Source: Lycorma delicatula
Taxonomy: Eukaryota > Arthropoda > Insecta > Hemiptera > Fulgoridae
NCBI RefSeq assembly: GCF_047948215.1
Contig: NC_134456.1
Span: 66,428,029 to 66,492,028, forward strand
Length of the DNA stretch: 64,000 bases
Direction: 5' to 3'
Part shown: piece by piece, positions 51,544 through 63,150 of the stretch
Layout: each line of letters begins with the position of its first letter
Numbering within the stretch: the first letter of the stretch is position 1
Notes under the pieces: model-generated
Databases searched by the model: none
The model's input: the letters and a program-made list of their open reading frames with translations, nothing else
What the model was told of the DNA's origin: nothing
Translations under genes and position numbers: made by a program

Positions 51544-51788
51544 TTTTTAATTTGTTTATATTTTTTTAAATTGGGCCTACACAATTTCGGTTTTTTATTT
51601 ATTTTACATAATCAGAAGACAATTTTTTTTCTAAATTTTTATCTGTATTAGTTTTTTAAATTATTAGTTTTTACATAAGTAGATATTTTATAAGCAATTT
51701 TTTTTGTTTTTAAAATTGTAAACTTGAGCTGCAGAAAAAGAAGTCACATCTGGCTTGCTTTGGAAAAGCAAGTCCTGGAAAATCCTTG

Positions 51789-53610
51789 TGTAATCTTTGT
51801 CGTAGTTCAGTTTCCTATGCTGTTGGGACGACTAGTAATCTATCTCGTCTAATAAAGTTAAACACCCAAGAGTTGATTCAAGAAAAAAAATCCTTGTCCT
51901 TCTGATTATCATTGTTTCAGAAATGAATTAAAATTTAAATCCTACTACGTTTATTGCGACTGAACCAAATGAATCGCAGCAATTAGCTCTTAAATTAACA
52001 AACCTTTCTGAATCACCTAATCCTCTTCTGTGGATCCAATAACATCTTTGTCATAAAAAAAAAAACAACAGTTGTCCCTTACTTCCTTTGTTACAAAACT
52101 TGTCCCTCAAAGTAAAATCCAAGCGTTAGATATGCAATTAATTAGGTTAATAACTGAAGAATATCAACCTATTTCACTCGTTGAGGATGAAGAATTCAAG
52201 AAGTTTGTTCAAATGTTAAACCCTGGGTATTCGCTTCCTTGTCAGAAAACAATTACAACTAGTTTAATTCTACAATTATATGATAGAATTTCTTGTGAGA
52301 TTCGTAAGTCATTATATAATATAGAAACATGTGCAATAACCACTGACAGTTGGACATCAGTTTCAAATAATAATTATGTGGCCATAATTATCCATTTCAT
52401 TGACCATGATTGTAATTTAAAAAACCAGTTACTTACTTATATGGAAATCAGTAGTCAACATACGGCTAAAAATATTGCCATTGAATTACAAGGTAAATTC
52501 AATGAATGGGCTATTACTGACAAAATAGAAGCAGTTGTGCTAATGACAGTGCAGCAAATTTAAAAGCTGCTATTTGCAATTGTCTGTTACACCATATTCC
52601 TTGCTTAGCGCGTACAATTAATTTAATTGTTCAAGCAGCAGTCAGAAGTAAAAACAATTTTGTTAAAATCAAAGGCAATTGTGGAATTTTTTAAACAAAG
52701 TTCTCATGTTGCCTCCAAACTGCAAAACATGCAGCAACAAATAAATTTTAAAGAATTAAAATTAAAACAGGAAGTGCCTAATGGAACTCACTCCTGCTCA
52801 TGTTTAATAGATTATTAGAAACAAATAACCACTAATTTTGACTATCGCCTTGGTGAATCCTATTCTAAATAATATTACATTTGATGAGTGGACAGTTATA
52901 GCTGAAATGTGTAAATTATTGAAAATGTTTGAAGAAACAACTATTGAAATAAGTTCTCAAAAAACTGTCACTATTTCAAAAATCTGTTTATCTGCGCTAA
53001 CGATGATAAGAGATGTACTTAAGATTAAATCTTTTACTCAAAATTCTGAAATCGTTAAAGTATGTAACAAGATGTTAGACCAACTGCAACATAGATTTAA
53101 GGACGTTGAAAATAATATTTTGCTTGAAAGCATGCTATTAAATCCTTGCTTTAAAAAACAAGGCTTTAAAGATGAAACATCTTACCAAAATGCTTACACA
53201 AAACTTTCACAGAAAGTTTGAAGTATTCAGATTGAACAAAGCAATAAGTTTGAAACCGAAAAAGAAATTATTGAACCCTTCATTTCAACTGCATGGGAAG
53301 ATTTTTCTAAAAAAGTTACACCAATTTTAACTAATTCAAACCAAAAGTAGCAGGAATTTTAGAGCTAGATAAATATGTAAATATCAACCGCTCATCTCAA
53401 AAACACAAAATTCTCTCTCTTGGTGGAAAGAAAGGTGGTTGCAAACTAGACTTGGTATTACTGCAACCTCTGTTCCCTGTGAACTAATTTTTTCTAAAGC
53501 GGGACAGTTAATAACAGAAAGTCGAAATAGACTTACATCAAAGAATTTAGAAAAAAATTATATTTCTACATGTAAATATGTAAAATACTGCAAAGTTTAT
53601 TTGAAAGGTA
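51789..53610 (+). pseudogene. Broken BED-finger hAT transposase gene
   Basis: A BED zinc finger lies at about 51789-51880 (CNLCRSSVSYAVGTTSNLSR; the later KHPRVD histidine is recovered only by a one-base frameshift). The catalytic region follows at 52072-52563, with TDSWTSVSNNNYVAIIIHFI carrying the first catalytic aspartate. After a frameshift come NDSAANLKAA (second aspartate) and HHIPCLARTINL (near 52540-52640). Then come FFKQSSHVASKLQNMQQQ (52627-52818) and the helical insertion region (52838-53221). The hAT C-terminal dimerisation region is at about 53390-53600 (SLSWWKERW, SVPCELIFSKAGQL, ESRNRLTSKNLEKN). At least four stops or frameshifts break it. The intact protein would cut and paste the element using its terminal repeats. 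Confidence 0.88.
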
Positions 53611-53902
53611 TTAACTAATTATTTATTTTACTTAATTTTTTATTATTATTTTTCATTATTTTTTTGTGATACTAGAACCAAAAAAAAATGTGTGTCCGTC
53701 TGTGTAAGTAAGAGTGCACGTTTTAGTAAAAACATCAAAGTAAATATAAAATCATAACATCGATGTGATAAAAAAAAAAAAAACAAAGACGGAACAATGG
53801 CTTGCTCAGAAATAAAGCACGGTACAAGCTATATTATTTTAAAGTATTCATTTTATTATTTATAACTTTAGAGAAAATAGTTTAAGATAAATTTTGTAGT
53901 TA

Positions 53903-53914
53903 TAAATACTTTTA
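53903..53914. repeat. Left target-site duplication of the SINE
   Basis: TAAATACTTTTA, repeated exactly at 54208-54219. Confidence 0.92.
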
Positions 53915-54207
53915 CCCACGGGGTTGGTATAGTAATGGTGAATACATTTACGCAAATCAGCTGATTTCAAAAGTCGAAAGTTCTATGGTTCAAGTCCTAG
54001 TCAGTTACTTTTATACGGATTTGAATACTAGATCGTGGATACCGGTGTTCTTTGGTGGTTGTGTTTCAATTTTAGGTCCACACGTTTCAGAACTGGTCGA
54101 CCTCAGTGTTAAAGACTACACTTCATTTACATTTATACATATCACCCTTATTCACCCTGTGAAGTAATTCCTGACGGTGCTTCCATGGTTAAAAAAAAAA
54201 AAAGATG
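53915..54207 (+). mobile_element. tRNA-derived SINE nested in the hAT element
   Basis: The element has a tRNA-like head with an A box (TGGTATAGTA at 53925-53934) and a B box (GGTTCAAGTCC at 53987-53997). This is the internal RNA polymerase III promoter. A tRNA-unrelated body and an A-rich tail (about 54190-54203) follow. A perfect 12-bp target duplication on both sides shows LINE-type target-primed insertion. It lies downstream of the hAT transposase gene, so it came after the hAT. A second copy is at about 62,905. The two copies share an identical 50-nt segment in the body (54012-54061) while their heads differ. Confidence 0.9.
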
Positions 54208-54219
54208 TAAATACTTTTA
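54208..54219. repeat. Right target-site duplication of the SINE
   Basis: TAAATACTTTTA, directly after the A-rich tail. Confidence 0.92.
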
Positions 54220-54700
54220 ATGAGTTGAATTTAAAAAAATATATATATATTTGGCTCTCATTTCGCTGTAGTTAGTAATAAAACATAAAAATTGTGTTAT
54301 GGGGCTTACATATAAAATTTAATTGTTTAAGATTAACTCAGTTAAATACACAGTTAATGATAATATTTTATAATCAGAAGTAATAAATTTACCGAATGTT
54401 TAATAAACATTAGTGATGGTGATATAAGTTATGCGTATCGTTTGGATATAAAGAAAACAAACGCAAGCTAGAATTTGCTATGGTAGGAGGATCCCCCACT
54501 ATAAGCTATGTATAAAAAAGATTGCTAAAAATCGAATCGAATCGTAATTGAGAAAGATTTGGTTTTCTGTCGCTTATCCAATTCTTTGTTAAGAATAGTA
54601 AAAAGAATCAGTTTCTCCCGCAAACCGATTCTCGATTCTTTCTTTCAGTATAAAGAATCAAATCGAAGGAACGACTCGTTCACAATTCTTCCCATTATTT

Positions 54701-54708
54701 GTGTACAT
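54701..54708. repeat. Right target-site duplication of the hAT element (GTGTACAT)
   Basis: Exact copy of the octamer at 50664-50671; the match extends a few bases beyond it on either side (TTGTGTACATT at both ends). Confidence 0.8.
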
Positions 54709-55149
54709 TCCCAACTAACCTTAAATTCAACGAAAAAGGAGTTAGTTGTGATTGATGTTTTTTATTAGTATGAAGCTTGTATTGTGATTTTATTTTTTAT
54801 GTTGTATTTTTCAAATTGGCAAACTTTTTTTTTAAATAACTTCACAATCTAATAGTGTTAATTTACCTATCAAGACAGAAGATAGTGTAAAGTTAGAGGA
54901 AATTGAGAAGGGACATGGTTAAGTAGAGCTGATTTTTAACAAATTCAGATAGATACTCATTGAAGAAAAACATACCGATTCTGATGGTGGTTGGTGTGTG
55001 GGAAAAGTGTATGCAGCAATTTAGTGATGAAGATAGACAAGATGTTGAGTGACATAGGCCAAAAAATGAAGAATTAAAACAAAATCAGTCATAATTTAAT
55101 TTTTTGCCATGAAAGGTAACACCAAAATTCAGGTCTGCAAAACGTTTAC

Positions 55150-55836
55150 ACTAGTTTTCATGCTATTTCAAATGAAATTGTGTCAAGATTAACCAAGCTT
55201 ATATATAACTGTAAGCAACAGCCAGTTGATAAGAGGAAAAGACACAATAATCAACCTAGAAAATGTGAAAGCATTCTTATAAAAATTCATGAACACATTA
55301 ATAGCTTTTCAAAGAAAATATCCCATTATTTTTCAAAGAAGGTAATGCATTTAGATTCATATTAACAGTTAAGACAATGCACAACATGTTTCTGGAGAGT
55401 AATCCATCTTTGAGTGACCAAGTGTTATTTATTTAAAGTTTTATTTAAATTACTCTAAGGAAAATTTTAATTATAGCTGTGGAATACACCAGGATGATAT
55501 TTGTTCTCAGTGTGAAGAATTAACAACCAAACTGAAGTCAGTGCTCAGTTACAATGCAAAACTTGCTGCTTCAGCTGATATGACATGCTTATCCACAAGG
55601 TGATAACTGAACTTTTTAAAAATAAAAATGATTTAGTGAGTATAGCAGCTTTTGACTTAATGCAAAACCTCCAGTTACCTTTAACGCTAGTTCAAGAAAT
55701 GTTTTGTTATAAAAGATTATGGCTAGATATATTTTGTATTCATAATCTGGGTACTAACAAAGCAGGTTTTTAATTCTTACAAAGAAGGGACAGTTAAAAA
55801 TGGACCTGATGAGATGTGTTCCTTAAGAAATAGTTA
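55150..55836 (+). pseudogene. Decayed DDE transposase-like gene, 5' part
   Basis: Peptide pieces in changing frames match a protein family that I recognise as widespread, transposase-like and multi-copy in insect genomes, though I cannot name it firmly. At 55180-55365 are KIHEHINSFSKKISHYFSKK and LDSY. Near 55490-55535 is GIHQDDICSQCEELTTKLKS, a Cys-containing segment. At 55585-55773 are AAFDLMQNLQLPL and YKRLWLDIFCIHNLGTNKAG, around the first catalytic aspartate region. Near 55795-55835 is NGPDEMCSLRNSYT. The frame is then cut by the mariner-like insertion and resumes at 57062. Stops and frameshifts make it non-functional. Sequence upstream to about 54,880 may belong to it but is too decayed to call. 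Confidence 0.7.
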
Positions 55837-55838
55837 TA

Positions 55839-57030
55839 CCGGGTAGGCGGGAATTATTGAAAGTTGTGTATAACTTTTTCAATACTTAACCAATTTTCAT
55901 GAAACAAAAAGTATTTTGTTCCTTGCAATGGCAGAATTTATTTCATGTTATCTCATTTATGTCATTGCAGGTATCAGTTGTAGTCCATAGTACAACATCT
56001 AACCTTGCGTGAGCAAGCTCAGTAACATCCCAGTACTGAGTATGGTAGTTCGTAGATACAAGTACAGAGATGGTGTCTAAGTGTGAAAGGATATCGTGCT
56101 TCAGTAGATTCAAAGACCATAAGGAATTGCCACACAAAGCTAATGGACACAGATTCGGTATCAGATGTCAGGAGTAACAGTCGTCCCTCAATATCCAGGA
56201 TGGAGTATGGAGGAAAATGTGCAAGTGGTTCAGGAAATATTCACTGTCCTCAAGAAATCACAAATATAGGCATCTCACAAAAGCAGTTTAACCCAACACA
56301 CAATCCCAACTGTTCTGAAAAAAGAGTTGAATTTTCATCCATGGAAACCACATTACTGCTAGGAATTATCACTGGACGACTGTAACCATCAGTTAGAATA
56401 TGGGAAGATGATGCTTGCTTGGTATGAAGACTGGTCCAATGTTTTCGGTAATATTCTGTGTTCAGATGAAGCCATTTTTCATGTTGGGGGTTTGCTAATT
56501 GGCACAATTGTTATTATAGGGCAACAGAGGATCGAAGAATGGCTGTTGAAGAAAGCCAACATCGCCCAAAGGCCACAATTGATGCGAGCATGACATCCAC
56601 AAAAATTGTGGGTACATATCTCAGTCTGGACAGAATGAATGCAGAACGGTAACTTGATATGCTTGAAGATTATGTTCATGGTACTGTATCCACATGGGAC
56701 AATTACAATGACCTAATCTTTAAAATCCTGTCCATGCATGGCTCAACACACATTTTCCAGGACGCTGGTTGGGACGTCATTGCTCTTGATGAATTGGAGG
56801 TATGAATTCAACAAGTTCTTGGAAACATACCATTGGATTATCTGCAGAAGTCTGTTGCAAACATCCCCATCCATTTACAGAAAGGAGTGGATAATGGTGG
56901 TGCTTATGTGGAATTTTAGCAATGCATAACAATTCTACCATTGTAAGGAACAAAATTTTCATGAAAATTAGTTAAATATTAAAAAAGTTATAAACAATTT
57001 TCAATAGGGAGTTAATTCCTGCCCACTATG
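55839..57030 (+). mobile_element. DDE_3/mariner-like DNA transposon with ~100-bp terminal inverted repeats
   Basis: The left end (CCGGGTAGGCGGGAATTA onward, to about 55935) and the reverse complement of the right end (CATAGTGGGCAGGAATTA onward, from about 56930) align over roughly 100 bp. They include ATAACTTTTTCAATA against ATAACTTTTTTAATA, AATTTTCATGAAA in both, and TTTTGTTCCTTGCAATGG against TTTTGTTCCTTACAATGG. TA dinucleotides flank both ends (55837-55838 and 57031-57032), as for Tc1/mariner-type insertion. The element sits inside another transposase fossil, whose protein reading continues on the far side. It is about 1.2 kb and is internally deleted relative to an autonomous copy. Confidence 0.85.
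55950..56920 (+). pseudogene. Broken DDE_3/mariner-like transposase
   Basis: At 56083-56200 is a helix-turn-helix region (SVDSKTIRNCHTKLMDTDSV followed by SRPSIS). Near 56220-56330 is VVQEIFTVLKKSQ, with FNPTHN-like pieces in another frame. At 56330-56480 are LNFHPWKPHYC and LAWYEDWSNVFGNI, then CSDEAIFHVGG, which carries the first catalytic aspartate. Near 56540-56660 is a middle region with MTSTKI and MNAER. Near 56700-56770 are DNYNDLIF and HIFQDAGWDVIA, where the MQDGAPPH-type second-aspartate motif is degraded and the segment with the third acidic residue is missing. At 56790-56920 is a C-terminal tail (QQVLGNIPLDYLQKSV, NGGAYVEF then a stop). It is truncated and frameshifted, hence inactive. 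Confidence 0.82.
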
Positions 57031-57044
57031 TATACATCATTTTG

Positions 57045-57166
57045 TTTCTCCAGAAGTATAAGAAATTCATGTATTTAGTGATTCATGTAGTGAACAAAAC
57101 TATAATAATACATTGGTTAGACATTTTTTGGTCTTTACAGTGACTGGTGAGTTTAATGAATGTTGT

Positions 57167-57211
<45 letters not shown>

Positions 57212-57440
57212 ATTTGTGGTGTCAGATTTTTGTCCCATGACTGCAACTCTGCAACAATCAAAAGGGTAACTCGACAATGTAATTATGTGTAAACACCTGC
57301 ACAGTATGTTTTAATGATGAAGAAGCCTAGAAAGAGAGACCAATGAAAAAAGTTTTCAATAGAAAATGTTGAAAACCAGGATATTCTGAACTTTAAGGAA
57401 TGGTGACCTAATCTTTTCAAAAAATTACCAAAAGCATAGA
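57045..57440 (+). pseudogene. Decayed DDE transposase-like gene, 3' part
   Basis: This continues the gene interrupted at 55836. The segment EIHVFSDSCSEQNYNNTLVR (57062-57121) carries the second catalytic aspartate (family form FSDSCGGQN). It then runs RHFLVFTVTGEFNE up to a later (ATT)n expansion at 57169. After the microsatellite, CNSATIKRVTRQCNYV stands where the family has HSFLPCDRDF and the text after it (about 57235-57290). FSIENVENQDILNFKEW (about 57355-57405) is followed by a stop in place of tryptophan and PNLFKK. Confidence 0.7.
57169..57208. repeat. (ATT)n microsatellite
   Basis: About 13 perfect ATT repeats, expanded inside the transposase fossil. Confidence 0.96.
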
Positions 57441-59465
57441 AAACAGAAACGTTTGCCATCAGTAAGTACAAATATTTTCAGTACAATACAGCTAATTGAA
57501 GCTACATTACTGCACATCCTTTCATAGACTCTGATATTTCCAGTTTGTTGTAAAGACAGGTGACATTCTTGCCAATGTCAGAAGATACAAAACTCTGGTT
57601 CTGATCAAAGCAAAAATTCTATGAAATCTAATTAGAAAAGTATGACTAACAAAACTGTTAGTCAACTGCTGTAACCCTTTAGTTAAGTGAAAAATATTTT
57701 TTCTCATTTCCTGAAAACTGGGTTTTAGAGAATATTCCTCTTTTAGAACTCATTGATTCAATTGGTCGTTGTGGAAAGAATTGTCATCAGTTGTACCATG
57801 ACAGTTCTTTCCTGTAGCACCTACCCATCATTTTTAATAAATTACACGTATACTTTATTTATCTGTTTTTATTTATTTTTATATCTAAATTAACAAAATG
57901 CAGGGAAGAAAAAGAATTTAATAGTATAATTTGCTTGTATTTAGCGATTTGAACAAACAAATTTTTCTAAGGTATTCTGTATAGTGTGTTTCGATTTTCC
58001 TGCGATGATATACATATAAAATCATTCAGATACTGGGCACTTTATTTTAACTAGGTATCAATCTCTGCTTTGCTTGCCACTCAGTGACATAGTTTACGTA
58101 GGAAGTTTGAACTGAAGCCCATTCTATGATGAGTGGTTTCATAAAAACTTAAGAAAGTTTTATTAGAAATTTTCTACCAGTTACAATTGGGTAACATTTA
58201 AAGTTTTTTTATTATTATACTTTTTTTAATGTTGTAGGAAATTATTTTCTGACTATGCCACTGATAACCATCAAAGAAAAATGTTTACTTCATCAACCAT
58301 ATCCACCCTACTCTTTATGAAGTATAAGATGTGATAGCTTACTGTTTTTGTAACTTTACTGAAAAAACATCAGTTTTGCCGTTATCTTAGAGAATGGATA
58401 GCCATAAGTAGATTTCTGATTTGTATATATTAACAGAAGTGCATACTCTGTGTTTTAATATTAACAAAAATAGGAACAATTTCCCTTTTATTTTTTCTTG
58501 GTGTTCAAGCGATGTTGTTTTTAGTTGAAGATAGTTTTGCAAAATGTTAGGTATAAGCTTGCACTAGACAATTCCCTTATATTTTCATGAAATTATCCAC
58601 TAAAATCCTTTGTGTATGTAATACTTGGTCTTTAAAATAACTTGAAAACATGTAAAGGGTAGCATAAAGTAAGTCAACATGTCAAACAAACTAGAAATAT
58701 GAAACTAAAAAACAAAACAAAAGAAACTATTTCTAATGTGATACACAAACCAAAGAAGTGAAAGTGCATTTGTTTTAGTTAAAAATGGGTGTTGATAATT
58801 GTGTCAACAACATGACAAATTTAATTGCACAGAAAAAATTAGTGAAAAACAACATTGTTGGGTGTATCAATATACTAAAATAAATCTGTATTCCTTTATA
58901 TTTACAAAAAAGTTGCTAAATGCTAATCCAGAAAAATACTTGCTAACTTCTGATATTGAACCATCACATAATGAAAAATACAAACTTTAGGTCGAAAAGG
59001 AATGCAAAGGAACTTAAGGAATGCAAATATTTATAGAATTGATAACATTCAATTTTTTTTTTGTTGAATCTAGATTACAAAATAATATCATCTAACACTC
59101 CTAGTAATCAAATACAATATGATTAATGAAGTTCACATATTCTGTTTATTTTCTTACCTTTTATTACTGATGTTATGAGACTGATACTGCAGAAATACAC
59201 AGATGCATTTGGGGACAATATAATAATACCATGTACATTATATTCGTCATTTTTCATTAAAAATAACAAATATATGTAACTTAAATCTCTTTTGATTATG
59301 GATTATTCAAATTACACTTCCTTTATCATTAATAATGATTTTCATTGCCTTTAGACTGATGTGTCACAACCTTACCATTATTTATTTATAGCTATAGCAA
59401 CGTAATTAATAGTATAAATTGTAACAAAAACTAAAAAACTGGAAGAGATTTAGCTTGAAAAGAGT

Positions 59466-59497
59466 ATTTCATTGAAAACTACTCTTTTCAATGAAAT
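59466..59497. repeat. Perfect 13-bp inverted repeat with 6-bp loop
   Basis: ATTTCATTGAAAA, CTACTC, TTTTCAATGAAAT. It could form a small hairpin; no flanking target duplication is evident. Confidence 0.9.
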
Positions 59498-61866
59498 GTA
59501 AAAGAGTATTAACAAAAACTTCATGAACTCTGAGAAATTACATCAAAAGATGGAAAAGTAATTAATAAACCTTGCATATGTAGAATATATATTTATGTTC
59601 CTTAACTAAATTTTTTTCTTTTTCACAGCTATCCTTTTATTAACATTAATTATAAACTACTAATGTGTGTTTATTGGTTACTGTAGTCTCAAAATTATTT
59701 AGTTTTGATTTAAATGTTACCAAAGATCTGGGAATTCTAAATCAGGATCTTTTATTTTTATGCAGGCCTTATAAATGACAAATATTATTTTTCTTAACAC
59801 CTTCAACTTGTTTAGTAATTTTATTAGATGTTTTAAATGTGTACAATTTGCCTGAGAATACTAGAAATTTTTAATTATAATGCTATTGTTACATCTTAAA
59901 ATTTACCAAATACTTTTTATTTTTTATAAAATAAGGAGGATGTTGTTTAGAATATCAAAATGAGTAAATATAATTTCAAAATGTAGTAAACATAGTTTCA
60001 ATCTTGTATATAAAAATTTTGTATATAAAAAAAATTTAATAACATAAAAATCTTGTATATCAGTGCCCAATGCTTCATTTAAATTTCACATTTTCACATC
60101 ACATCGTACAGAATATCTTTCATTAATGTAATGCTAATATCCAGAATAGTATATTTGACATGTGAATTTATTCAAATTAATGGTTTTCAGCTACATCTAG
60201 ATATGAAAGACTTTCTTTGTATATTATTAGATCTGCCAATGTGTTAAAATTAAAGATTATAACCCAAAAGCTAATCATGTAAATAACCTATTAAAAATGT
60301 ATAAAATGTACTTTTAAGTTAAAAAGTTTTTAAATGAATTTTATAAGTAGCAGTTATGTCTTGTTAGTCAAGATCAAACCAGTGAATGATTATTTGCCAA
60401 ATAAAAAATTATTTAATATTTTTAAAGAAAATTTAAATTGGTTTTGAACTGTATTAACACAGTTCTGAAATTTCTTTTTTATAGTTTGCCAATTCATATA
60501 TTTTTAACAATTTATTTTTATATTATTATTTTTCAAACATCGATATTTATACAAATATACAAAAAATAAAAAACAAAATTAAATGTAAAAATTAAAAAAA
60601 AAAAACAATAAATTATTCATCAAAAATTCTATTAGCAGTAAGAATGCTTCTGTAGGTATATAATAATTTTTCAAGTATAAGTTTGATGCTTTGTTATAAC
60701 CAAGACACACTGAAAGTTTCATACAAAACAAGCATTTTGGAGCTTAAAAATGATATTCTTTAATCAGTTTTGAAAATTAAATACATAAAAATAAAATAAA
60801 ATTAATTGTTAAGAAAAAAAATAAAAGTATGAATATGAAATTTTATTTTGAAAATAGCGGTGTATTTCATTTTATTCCAATGCATGTACATTTTTTTCTA
60901 CAATGAAAAAAATAAGAGCTGGGACAGCATGTTAAATTTACTTTTCAATCGCAAACCATTCTGATGCAGATAATAAGGTATAGTTATTAGACTCTTTAAG
61001 TAGCCTTTAATGAATAAGATACAGAGAGTAACTAGTAACCAGAACAGCAGCTGCTTCTTTTTTGTGTCCTCTTTAGAAGACTTAGATATCTAATCGTTCA
61101 TTCTGTGGCTAGGTAAGAACAAGATGTTATGCTGCATTCTTTTGTATGAAATATGAACTGTTTAATGTTTTGTGTTAAATGTAGTACATTATAAATACTG
61201 GTTTAATTTTTTTTAATTTCAAAACTCTATCCTAGTTCTGAGCTGCTCTGATAGAATACAGCACTAGTTAGTTAATTAAAAGAAGTACGATTGCATATAA
61301 CTTTACAATAACAATTTTAAGACAGATATCATGATCTATTTACATTATATGTTTGGGTTTCGAATCTATCCCTAGCAATTATGATGAAACTTTTAATGGG
61401 TTACATAAGTTGGCACTTGTTTGTTATCACACTGCCACTTTTTTCAGTAAAGATTTTATATTACAATTTATTATTACATTTTTGTATTAAACAAAAAATA
61501 TTTTTTTTGCGAACGTAGATTATGTTTGTTTAGATTATGTTCACTCTACGTACTAACGAATCAAAAATTATAAAAATATATTTATAAGGTGTTTATTGTT
61601 GTTTATTAGTGTTTTTTAATTTTTATTTTTCATTAAAAAATGTACTTTTCCACCTTAAATAAACGTTATTATTCATTTTCTCTTGAAATCTGAAGCAGTT
61701 GCATAAAAAGATGTGAAAAAAGTAGCGGTGCGATTACAAACAAGTACCCAGAAAATTTTTTAAGATTAAGTAGCTGAAAATAACTACATTCTGGAAAATA
61801 AAAACGTAAATGTCAGCTATGATAGTAATAAATTTATTTAGCGACACGCAGCAACTCTTAGTACAT

Positions 61867-61884
61867 TTATATATATATATATAT
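61867..61884. repeat. Short (AT)n microsatellite
   Basis: About nine AT dinucleotides. Confidence 0.9.
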
Positions 61885-62357
61885 TAGGCTGGAAGAGGAC
61901 TCTTGCTGCGAACAAGTGTCATCAAATGGATTTGTGTTATGACAAATGAAAGACTATTTATCTCTGCAATCATAATTTGAAAATTATTTTCATTGTAGAA
62001 AAATGTATTAAAGTAATCTTTTTAAATTTAAATTTACAGTATGAATCCAATGGTATTTGAATTACAAATGTATTTTGGTTAATTTTTTTTATTTAGTAAG
62101 AAAAAATAGCAATTGAGGAATGTTTCATAAGTAATAATTTTCGATTTTTCTAAAAAAGCGTAAAAATTTCTCTTACCTTCTCTTTTTCACCAACATAAAA
62201 AGGAACAAATTATTGTAGGGAAGATTCAGTTTCAGCAGATAGGCAGACGAATATTTCTTGACAAAACAGTGTCTCATTTTAGTTAACTTTTTTGTCATTT
62301 TTTCAGTACTATTAAGAAAGGGTGTTTCCTTAGAATCAATGCTGTAGGCAAAATTAA

Positions 62358-62394
62358 TTATTATTATTATTATTATTATTATTTATAAATTTTT
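62358..62394. repeat. (ATT)n microsatellite
   Basis: A run of TTA/ATT trinucleotides of about 35 bp. Confidence 0.93.
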
Positions 62395-62650
62395 AATTAT
62401 ATATGTATTTATTATTAATTAATTTATAAATACTTTTTTGTTTAAAGGTTTTTTAATATGTTTGTGTCTTATTTATTAATAAACACTGCCCTATAAAACT
62501 CCTCCTCAGTACTCTTGAATGTCATTATAGTTCGATTAATTTTGTAGTTTTGATTAATTTATATGTCTCATAACTATATGAATCCTTATTACTTTGTACA
62601 ATCATTTTTCCAAAGCTATTTAGAACCGAGCAGTTCACAAAAATTCGACC

Positions 62651-62671
62651 TATATATATATATATATATAT
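62651..62671. repeat. Short (TA)n microsatellite
   Basis: About ten TA dinucleotides. Confidence 0.9.
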
Positions 62672-62904
62672 TATCTTTTCAACTTGATTTATTTAAATAA
62701 AAGTATATTAAAATGGAAAATAATAGGAGGGAAAATATTAAAACATCATTTAGCCCAGATTTTTAAACCATAAGTTATTGTTAAACTTCCGAATTTTTAT
62801 TTGATTGCAAGAAAGTATGTTTTTATACTGCCCAAAAAGGAGTGCCATGTATTTTGTTCCATCCATTTATTTATTTTGTTCAATCCATTTTGTTGCATAG
62901 ATAA

Positions 62905-63150
62905 CCCGCCGAGTTGGTCTAGTGGTGAACTCGTCATCGCATATCATCTGATTTCAAAATCAGGTCTAAGGTTCTAAGGTTCAAATCCTAGTAAAGGAAG
63001 TTACTTCTATACGGATTTGAATACTAGATCGTGGATACCGGTGTTCTTTGGTGGTTGGGTTTTAATTAACCACCCATCTTAGAAATGGTCGACCTGAGAT
63101 CCTCATTCATCCTCTGAAGGTGGATCTTACGGTGGTTCCGGAGGCTAATT
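62905..63150 (+). mobile_element. Second copy of the tRNA-derived SINE
   Basis: The head CCCGCCGAGTTGGTCTAGTGG contains an A box (TGGTCTAGTGG at 62915-62925). The B box GGTTCAAATCC is at 62978-62988. The body matches the copy at 53,915, identically over 63008-63057 and more loosely after that (GTCGACCT, TTCATCCT, CGGTG). The 3' end near GGTTCCGGAGGCTAATTAAA lacks a clear A-tail, and I could not find a target duplication, so the right limit is approximate. Its A and B boxes are closer to pol III consensus than those of the first copy. Confidence 0.85.

Larger units (their letters stand above)
50672..54700 (+). mobile_element. hAT-superfamily DNA transposon, complete ends but inactive
   Basis: This 4,029-bp element is bounded by perfect 8-bp GTGTACAT duplications. 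The ends are imperfect inverted repeats: TAGTATTGGGATAAATG on the left against AAATAATGGGAAGAATTG read inward from the right. Both subterminal regions (50688-50760 and 54530-54680) are crowded with GATTC/GAATC motifs, as expected of transposase-binding regions. Inside are a diverged ~197-bp tandem repeat (about 50803-51215), a 15-bp palindrome (51512-51543), a broken transposase gene (about 51789-53610) and a later SINE insertion (53915-54207). The transposase has several stops and frameshifts, so the copy cannot mobilise itself. Both ends and the target duplication are still recognisable, so it need not be very old. Confidence 0.82.
57441..62904. other. Long AT-rich stretch without supported genes
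   Basis: I found no coding region, RNA gene or dated element here. Short frames such as 58799-58990 show no recognisable motif and no neighbour that would support them. Minor structure is limited to the AT/TTA repeats and an inverted repeat, listed separately. It may contain introns or regulatory sequence of a host gene outside the window, but nothing here shows that. Confidence 0.5.

Noticed and set aside
58799..58990. 63-codon frame in the long AT-rich stretch
   Set aside because: No motif, no neighbouring exon-like segment and no start context to support it; expected by chance over five kilobases.
62905..62990. Functional tRNA gene
   Set aside because: A and B boxes are present, but the sequence does not fold into a clear cloverleaf with a matched acceptor stem. 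It continues into a body shared with a copy that has a target duplication and an A-tail; it is the head of a SINE.
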